64,000 nucleotides of DNA, taken from Melitaea cinxia (lineage: Eukaryota; Arthropoda; Insecta; Lepidoptera; Nymphalidae). The stretch is taken from contig NC_059415.1 of NCBI RefSeq assembly GCF_905220565.1, positions 2,772,001-2,836,000 on the forward strand, in the 5' to 3' direction. Below are positions 56,286 through 64,000 of this stretch, one piece after another. A program made the position numbers and the translations under genes. The stretch's first letter is position 1, and each line of letters begins with the position of its first letter. The notes under the pieces were generated by a model. The model had not been told where the DNA came from. It saw only the letters and a list, made by a program, of their open reading frames with translations, and made no database searches.

Positions 56286-59200
56286 CTGCCAATAAATAAA
56301 CACGAAAATTAGCGTTTTCTGTTATAAAATACTACTAGGTGGCTTTACTTAAGCTTATAAATCTAAATTTTATTCATAATCGAGTAAATGAAGTAACACG
56401 CTTACATTAGGCTAACAAAGACGAATATTTATAATAGTTAGCTTTTGTCCTGAATTGGCGTTGTTTTATTGAAGTTGTTAATAGTCTGTTGATATATAGT
56501 AGTCACAGAAAAATGATTGGTAATTGCTTATTAACTATATTTTCTAATAACCTCATAAAGCTTATCAGCGTGTAAGGGAAGCTCGTTGATTTCTCGTCCA
56601 GATATTGCTCCATGAGGCAGGTGGTTGTTGTTCATCGGCTGCTGCGTGACCACACTGTCCAGACTCGCGCCCATATTTGCGTAGCCGTTTGTGTGTACTT
56701 TTTCTTCCTCTAAACTGTAAAAAGTTAGATTATTACAATTTATTATTTTTATTTCCACTACTTCTCTTGTAAGTGCCTAGCTACTAATAACGCTGTCGAG
56801 GACATAGCAAAGTGGAAGGGAAAAATAAAAATCTGACCCCACCAGCATATGTGTTAAATGGCTTAAGAGAAAGAGAGAGATAGAGATATTCCGATACCGC
56901 TTTTTTTTCTAGCATATAAGTGGAATTATTTTCCACACTACGGTTCACAGATGTACGAATGAGGTACACAAAATGAATAAATATTTTTTTTATAGTGCAC
57001 TTTTAACGTATAAATAAATTGTAGAAAACAGAAAGTCAACTTAGTTGCACGAAACTATCGACAAACTAAATATTTTAGTTAACAACGTACGTATTTAATC
57101 TTTTTTTCCCTTTTTTACAATCTACGTCATATTACCATTACATAATCGTGATCTATTTTTTTAAATTAATAAATGCTGACCAAAGAATAAATTCTTGTAG
57201 TGATTTCATGTTATTGTATATTATTTTATTTTGGAGCCTTAATATACACAAAAAGTAATGATAAAGTGTAATTTGCAAAATTATTATTTGCATTAGAAGT
57301 TATATGGATTGACTGATAGTATCGGCTAAAACTCATAGGATTCGGTTTAATTTCATAAATATTAACTAATCAGACGAATGTTAAGACTTAGGACAAATAA
57401 CGTTGTATAGCAAAAGTGTACTTAAAAATTATGATATTTGCTAATCAATATTAAATTTTTGTGATAAATCGGAGTGATATATTTTTAGATAACGGACCTA
57501 CTCATAAATGTCAAAAAGGACGCCTAGCAACTGCAGCGTTTTAGCTAAAATATGTAAAATTTAGTGCCTGGATAGGTGATGATGAAATTACGTTTAAATT
57601 TAATATAATGTGTTCTAAGAAGAAGAATGTAATAGATACCAATACAATTGTACAGTAATACGTTGCATGTGGAGTTAAGGATTGAGATTTTGTAAATTTA
57701 ATTTTCTTTTGAAAATATATTTGATCCTGGAGGCTTGTAATCACAACGAGAGAGAAAAATATATATATTTTTAAATTACTGTTAAGTTTAATGCTACTTT
57801 TTAAAATCCAGATACCATCTCCAAATGCATAATAAATTCGCCCATAATTCGCACATTACTGATTTAGAAGTTCTTTAAAAATCTGCTTAAGTAAAGTTAA
57901 TTTCGTCTTAAAATTGATTTGATTGCTTGATTTCAGCCGTCGGAACTTCTTTATCTGACAAAATAAACTGACTTTTAGAATACAAAACGTATTTATGCTC
58001 GCTTACTCTCTTACAATATAATTGGTACGTCTATTTAGAACAAAAATATATGTAATTGTAACTTCTTAGTCTACTCCATATCTGTAGTCTTATTCAAGCT
58101 CCAGTCCAGTTCACTCCAGTCTGTTATAACAGCCTACTTTTATAGACCTTTCATAGGCTTCTCAAAATTTGCACAAAATATTTCAACTGTCCGTAATAAT
58201 CACCCAATCTGAAAATGATCTTACGCAAATCGCTTAGAAATGTATAAATGTATATAACCACAACGACAACGATTTCAAGGCTTAAGATGATCAAGTCAGT
58301 GACACATTTAACTTATATCAGTAACGTGAATCAGCTTTGCGTCAAAAATTTTCGATTACATCTGATAAACGGATGATGAATGATGCTATTTTTAATGTCG
58401 AACATTTTGGTCTAGACAAAGATCTGAATAATATATTGGAATCGCTTTATTGTACAACGCTCGTGTCACTTTAAATTTTGTCAGTTATTAATGTCAGTTT
58501 AAACAGAGTTTGTGTTAACAACAACACGACTTTGTTCCCTCTTATTCAGCGTGAACTAATTTAGCAGATTTCCCAGAAAATTTGGCAGAGGTTCTCGATT
58601 TTCATAAGCAAGTAGATGTTGTATATCCAGATTTTAGTAAGGCTTTTAATCATTTGCCTCTATTTATTTATTTATTGATTCTAAATTGTACACCTCATAG
58701 AGTAATTTAATACTGAATCGTAAAATAAACCTTACCTTACCTTATCGCTTGGTAGCGATTTCTTTTAGGCAACCTTGGGGTTAGGATTAAGAGAAAGAAA
58801 AGAAATAAGTAGGTGGTGTATAATAAACGCACATCAAACATAATAAGATACAAATAAATTAAATACAATAAACTATTAAATATTCCTATGGATATAAATA
58901 TACATGCACATAACAATAGTATAAGTACACGTTAAATAATACACATCTTAATATATATAAAAAATTAAGCGTCAAGTTGTGTATTCGTGATGGACTCCTA
59001 AACTACTTAACCGATTTTAATCAAATTTGCACACCGTGTGCAGTTTAATCCAACGTGAAAGATAGGCACGCCGGGAAACAGTTTTTAAATCAAACTCCCC
59101 TGTTCCTAAACTTTGAAAACTGGTTAATGACTAGACTGACATATTTGATATTAATGCAGATCCCACCAACAAGATTCGATTCCTGTTGAATACCAAATCA

Positions 59201-62200
59201 TCTCAAAAATGTATTTATAGTTTTTAAAATTTTATCCATTCTTTTTTTTAGGAAAACTTCTTGACTTGAAGGGTAAGCTGGTGAATGCGTGACGTAAGCG
59301 TTACGAAAAGTTACGGAAGTTGAGAGGGAGATATAAGTTAGTGAAGATAGAAAGAGAGAGAATTACGTTTCGTAAGTTTTACTTCAGTCTAAATAAACCA
59401 CACTCGGTTTTTGATTGTTTTTGCTTGGAGTCGCTCGCCTCTAAGAGCGAGCGAAAGTGAATAATAAATGAATTTTTTTATCCCTACTAAGCAGGATGTA
59501 TCTGCCTGTAATTGTTCATTACGCCTCGATTAAGGTAAGTAGGTACCAATGTAAGCAAACATTTGTGGATCAATAAACAAATAAATGAATATCGGAATGA
59601 GACGAAAGTATTGACAAATGTTCTTGTGATAAATTGAAAAGACGCTACACAAATATTTCACAGACACGATTTAGTTGAACGCATATGTCTTTTTGTTAAA
59701 GACAACATTTATTTTTGGGTTTGTTGGGTTGAAGAAATAGCTATCAGTAATAAAACCGTCTTTGCGTTCTCATACTTATATTTTTGAGTTTATGAAATAC
59801 TAGCTGTGCCCGCGACTTCCTCCGCGTGGAATATAACGAAACAGTTATTGTTTAGTTCGCAGAGTTATAAAATAATTAAATTTTTAAAATAAAAGTAGCC
59901 TAAGTTACTCCTTACTACATCAGCCATCTGCCAGTAAAAGTCCCGTTAAAATCGGTCCAGCCGTTTCAGAGATTAGTCGGAACAAACAGACAGAAAGACA
60001 GACACAAAAATTGTAAAAAAGCTTTTTTGGTATATGAACCGTGTATACATCGATATGCATTGAGTAAAAAGCGATTATTTTAATATTACAAACAGCGACT
60101 CCAATTTTATTTATTTATATAGATGAATGTCTTGTTATAATAACAGATATGTATTGAATATTACACAATGATAATTTTTATTGTGAATATTGTTTAAATG
60201 AATGATATTGATAAAAGTCCCAATAACTTATAATTGAAAATAGACATAATTCTTTGAATTAATCTGTACAGAGTGTACCATAACGCACCTCACCATGACA
60301 ACCAGTACAGAGTGCTTAGTGCGAGTTTTGTTTAATCCGTCTCGCAATATAACTGCATATTGTATGGGAAATTCGGGATTTCAACCTAGTTCTCGCGTTT
60401 GCCGCTAGATGACTCTGTATCGATTGTATCGTATACTGTTCTTTATCGTCAAGGCTGCACTGTTTAAATTCCGATACAAAATAATCTTCACGTATAAACG
60501 CGTTTCTGTCATGTTTCTGTGAATAAAACTCGCACTAGGCACTCAGTTCTGTGGTGATATATCAAAATACGTCACATTTTACGTCAACATACTACATTTA
60601 AATTTTTATTGAGCACTTGCAGCCGGATCTGCGCCGTGTCAATAAGTGCACATTTATCATAAATTATTGCCATAAAATTTAATATGTTTAAGATCACTTT
60701 TGTAAACTATGATTAAGTCTTAGGCTTCTATGTATGAGATATGGAGTAGAGATCAAATACTTTTTATATGGATTTATATCAAAAAATATACTTGAACAAC
60801 AATTAAAAGACTAGACCATTATTGCGATCTTTTGTCTTTCTATATTTGTGTAAAAACTACAACTTTGAGACAGACTGGCAGATGTATCGTTCAAGTAATT
60901 TCCCCCGAAGAATCTAATACAATGAATACAAGGAAATACATTTCAAAATCTTTTCAAATCTCCCTAACAATGACGATGATAGCATTGTTTTAATACATTT
61001 TTAGTCTACAAAAGAATATGTAGTGCATTATTAAAATTTGTCCTATTTTTCTGTATAAAAATAACGTAAGATGTTTATATAGATGTCATTGTAATAACAG
61101 TTAGACTAATAATGTTTAAGCACATATGTAATATATAAGTATTTATCCACTAGTACGTTTATAATCTTTGCCGTATAAGTTTTAATTGTATTGGACTTAC
61201 ATTATGTGATATTAATAAATCCGTATAAACCATTAAATGCATGGCTAAAGATAACGGTTAAGTACTTGTGAGAACAAATCTACGGAAGATAATATACTGG
61301 AATTATAATTATTGTTTTTTTTTTAAATTTTATTTATATCCACCAGGAATAAATTTATTTACTATTTGTTATAAAATTGTAATTAATTTCCTGTAACCTC
61401 GAACATCTCACTAAGTGGTTATTTTTTCAATCACGGTCAAATTATTGTATTTTCTTTGTGGTAAGAGAATTGTTGTCGAAGTTACAAAATAAGAAAATGA
61501 TAAATAAAAATCACGTAAAGATTTCTTCGCGTTTATGAGGGTCATAAAAATTATTAATTATTATATTTATTATATTATTATTGGGTGTGTGTGTGTGTGA
61601 CAATAATAAATAAATAAGTAAACGCTTCACACTCTTCGGCCCCCAGTAGGATTTTTTCCTGTGTCTGGGTTCCGGATACACACACAATACACAACCACAA
61701 ACGCCCAAACAACGACAATCTATATGACTAATAAAAATGTTTGTCGTGAGCAGCAAACCCGCGACCGCAAGCGTAACAACCAGTGCTGTGGCCGTGGCAC
61801 CAACGCGTCTTCGTAATAATATAGGCGATAATCCACATTATTTTGTATGCATTTAGATTTTATACTTCTCCGATTAGTTGACGGTTTGAATATAATTCGA
61901 AGTACCCATGAGGTGGACATTCCACATTCCTACATTCCGAATCGGTGCTAGCTTTACTTTTACAAAAATAATAATTTTATTTTTAAAGTTTTAATTTGTA
62001 AAACGACGATTCGAAAGTGCTGTTGGGGCCTATTTGAAGCTGTTTTTGATTTTGGTGGAATGTCCTAAGCACCGACTGTAAATTTATTTCTATAATTTTT
62101 TTATAAATTAAATTAAGAATAATCAAAGTTTCGTAACTATTTTTATTGCATATTAGTAGCAGTTTATTTTATGTGACATAAAATATTTTATAAATAGTAT

Positions 62201-63087
62201 TTACATCTCAAAAGACCCTGGTGATATTATAAAATTAGAATGTAAATTCAATAAAGTAAAGAACAAATAGTCATATTTTATCGTGTCTTTGTTCATTCAA
62301 ACATATTTCGCTACAATCAACGTTTGTTGTGCTCTCACGTTATTTATTAAAGATATCATTGTACGGCGTTCGAGGATCACATGTAAATATATCTATAATG
62401 TTATATTTGCAGTATAACTGTATATACATTCAAATAAATTAAGCTCATGCCTAATAAAAAAATCAACAGAATTTTTAAAAGAGATAAGGAATGGTTATAA
62501 ATGAAACTTTTGGAAAAAAAAATCTTTCATGTCGATAAAATCAATTAAATTATACTACATTATTTTTATTATAATGTACACATTATCACATATCTACGAA
62601 ATAAATAAAATTTCTTATTAATGAATCCACTTAAAAAGCATTAAATAACATAGGAAAATTATATTCGTCATTCGGTTTTCATATATTCATTTATTATGCA
62701 ATCAATAAAAAATTTACTATCCCCTACATTTTGTATAATCAAAAAATAAAACAATTAGATATAAAGTGCTTAGAGTTTTTTATACACAACTAGGTCTCCT
62801 AGTGGGGGATTGGGGGTAGGGTCGGCAACGCGCTTGCGATACTTCTGGTGTTGGTAATCGCTTACCATCAGCTGAGTCGCTTGTCATGGTGAGGTACGTT
62901 ATGGTACACTCTGTTGAGATTAAACTTGACTTTCGACCTTTTTTAATAATAATAAAACTTATTTTAAATATTCTAGTACATACACGTATATATAACGTAC
63001 ATTTTAAGAACTTACTTATATGCAGCAATCTTCTTGTCAAAGCAAAATCTTTCTTCACAGCATGTCCAGTACATCGCCTCCAGGCAG
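55263..63087 (-). CDS. Gene 3: unrecognised protein with Cys-rich segment and phospho-motif-rich tail, 5'-incomplete
   Basis: Three exons read right to left agree in phase: 63087-63016 (2-2), 56714-56552 (2-0) and 56285-55263 (0 to stop), giving 417 residues. The first visible exon encodes CLEAMYWTCCEERFCFDKK, a compact cysteine cluster. The second is neutral and Asn/His-rich. The last is acidic (a run of five Glu) and then rich in Ser with repeated R-x-x-S and K-S-x-S motifs, ending basic and with EERL. No membrane segment is seen in these exons; one could lie upstream, outside the window. I do not recognise the family. Transcription converges on gene 2. A minus-strand AATAAA at 54995-54990 is a possible poly(A) signal. 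Confidence 0.7.
56552..56714 (-). CDS. Gene 3 middle exon
   Basis: 163 bases, acceptor tttttacag, phase 2 in, 0 out at GAG/gttatt (a weak donor). It encodes LEEEKVHTNGYANMGASLDS, then a Gln/Asn-rich part and PLHADKLYE. If the 266-base intron is retained, the frame adds VIRKYS and stops at 56531, giving a short isoform. Confidence 0.65.
58548..58664 (+). pseudogene. Jockey-type reverse transcriptase fragment
   Basis: One frame encodes TNLADFPENLAEVLDFHKQV then DVVYPDFSKAFNHLP, the first catalytic Asp region of non-LTR reverse transcriptases. It lies in the large gene 3 intron and is a short, dead piece. Confidence 0.7.
58735..58800 (-). repeat. LINE tail, reverse
   Basis: ttatcgcttggtagcgattt followed by cttttaggcaacc, close to the reverse transcriptase fragment. 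Confidence 0.5.
59250..59470 (+). repeat. Family H repeat
   Basis: Second copy of the 16.8 kb repeat, in the upstream gene 3 intron. Confidence 0.6.
59800..60122 (+). repeat. Family A repeat, uninterrupted copy
   Basis: Begins ctagctgtgcccgcgacttc and ends tttatttatatagatg. It gives the empty-site sequence ttactccttactacatcagc for the mariner insertion. Confidence 0.8.
60302..60552. mobile_element. MITE-like element with inverted ends
   Basis: Left end agtacagagtgcttagtgcg followed by agtttt; right end aaaactcgcactaggcactc followed by agttctg. The ends pair as imperfect inverted repeats of about 25 bases around 200 bases without coding sequence. Confidence 0.6.
61620..61805 (-). repeat. Family J SINE
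   Basis: Reverse copy with ggcccccagtaggat and gcaaacccgcgaccgcaag; two minus-strand frames here are not genes. Confidence 0.7.
61930..62060 (+). repeat. Family I repeat
   Basis: Contains ttccgaatcggtgctagctt and gacgattcgaaagtgctgtt. Confidence 0.65.
62788..62885 (+). repeat. Family B repeat fragment in gene 3 intron
   Basis: It contains gggtcggcaacgcgcttgcg and the end of the element. Confidence 0.65.
63016..63087 (-). CDS. Gene 3 exon with Cys cluster
   Basis: 72 bases read leftward, acceptor ttattttcag, donor TATAA/gtaagt, phase 2-2. Of the three frames, only one both lacks stops and joins the next exon in phase. It encodes CLEAMYWTCCEERFCFDKK then IAAY. The four Cys in C-x7-C-C-x4-C spacing suggest a folded or juxtamembrane element. 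Confidence 0.6.
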
Positions 63088-63149
63088 CTGAAAATAAGGA
63101 AAAACGCAATAAATAAAATATACATATGACGTCTTACTAAATCGCTTCA

Positions 63150-63485
63150 TTACTCGCTTCAGCCTGTAATATCTAAGCTGTGCATAGACCTTTTTTTCCA
63201 TGTAGGAGAACGATCAGAGCTTAATCCACCACGCTGCTCTAATACGGGTTGGCGGATATATTCCCTACCCGACCGCTATCAGATGTACATGAAAACAACT
63301 GCGACCGACGGCTTAACGTGGTCTCCGTGGTACGGCGGAGAGACCCATAAGGACTAACCAGACCAGAAATAAATATCAGTATAAACATTAAACACATATA
63401 TCCACTCCGAGCGGGAATTGAACCCGAACGTCGGTGTTTAGGCGCCACCGACACGGCACACGCACCGTTACACCAAAGCGGTCGT
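63150..63485 (-). repeat. tRNA-derived SINE (family E)
   Basis: Complete copy with gagcgggaattgaacccg at the tRNA-like end. Confidence 0.75.
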
Positions 63486-64000
63486 CGTATTTTAATAAAT
63501 TAAGCAACCAAAGAGTTATTATAATTAAAATTCAAGATATAAATAACAATTTAAATAAATGTGATGTTATTAAAATTATATATAGTATTAGCTCTTATAC
63601 TTTATTTCCTCAGTAAACTAGCATTTTAATGTAAAAATAATTTTATAACTAATCAATTATTTATAATCGAAAATCAAACAGTCTTAATGTGCAATTTAAT
63701 AGTTGTGTTTCGAAAAAGTTAAAAGTGTAAACACTAAATGAAATTCGTAAAGGATTTTTATTTTTTAGAATATTTTCCAACTTGACTGAACGTTTAAATT
63801 TTAAATAGTTTTAAAATTGCAAATGTGAAACATTGCAACACTATGAACGTTATTATTTTTTCTTTTTTACTAGTAAGATATACCTAACTATTCCTATTTG
63901 ATACCTACGATTCCTTAATATGTCGACCAGTAAGTACTGTTAATGTCATAAATTATTAGAAATATGCAATATTGTTTTATTTTAAAATTTATTATTCTGT
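63486..64000. other. No gene seen at right edge
   Basis: AT-rich. The upstream exons of gene 3 must lie further right. Confidence 0.5.

Larger units (their letters stand above)
56715..63015 (-). other. Large gene 3 intron
   Basis: About 6.3 kb with a reverse transcriptase fragment, LINE tail, family A, H, I and J repeats and a MITE; no extra exon in phase seen. Confidence 0.5.

Overview
The window looks like nuclear DNA of a moth or butterfly. It is AT-rich, has introns of 0.3 to 6 kb, and is packed with short interspersed repeats of kinds familiar from Lepidoptera: tRNA-derived SINEs, CR1/jockey- and RTE-type LINE tails, mariner, Harbinger and MITEs. No bacterial-style gene exists here. Most open frames longer than 60 codons are chance frames in AT-rich or repeat DNA. 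Real coding sequence is a set of spliced exons, recognised by splice sites, phase agreement and protein similarity.

Layout. (1) About 1-20.9 kb: mostly repeats, including a decayed CR1/jockey-like LINE with a YADD reverse transcriptase core (3.6-5.1 kb). Two weakly supported candidate first exons of gene 1 lie at 6243-6291 and 14418-14524. (2) 20.9-31.8 kb, + strand: gene 1, the 3' part (nine solid exons, 326 residues) of a multi-PDZ scaffold of the MUPP1/Patj/INAD class. It has one PDZ, a short Ser/Pro/Lys linker encoded by a single 60-base mini-exon, then two closely coupled PDZ domains. (3) 31.8-38.3 kb: intergenic, with a deleted PIF/Harbinger element. (4) 38.3-53.2 kb, + strand: gene 2, a partial tandem duplicate of gene 1. 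It has its own TATA/initiator promoter and a complete reading frame of 488 residues in 15 exons. The single mini-exon class of gene 1 appears here as ten consecutive mini-exons of 36-66 bases, all phase 1-1, nearly all ending in an S/T-P-x-K/R motif right at the splice donor. The following exon carries an expanded Glu-rich coding minisatellite before the two PDZ domains. (5) 55.2-63.1 kb, - strand: gene 3, the 3' part of an unrecognised protein with a Cys-rich first visible exon, a charged middle and a tail full of basophilic-kinase-like serine motifs. It continues beyond the right edge.

The main discovery candidate is the gene 1/gene 2 pair: a truncated scaffold duplicate that gained a promoter and a modular, frame-neutral array of phospho-linker exons. 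Exon skipping could tune linker length and phosphosite number in front of a two-PDZ module. Secondary points are clear transposon histories: a Ginger-like element with a 4-bp target duplication and palindrome arrays, a twin-primed (5'-inverted) RTE insertion with a 12-bp target duplication, a mariner inserted in a repeat whose empty copy lies in the same window, and a two-gene Harbinger remnant. All family assignments come from reading motifs by eye; no database search was made.
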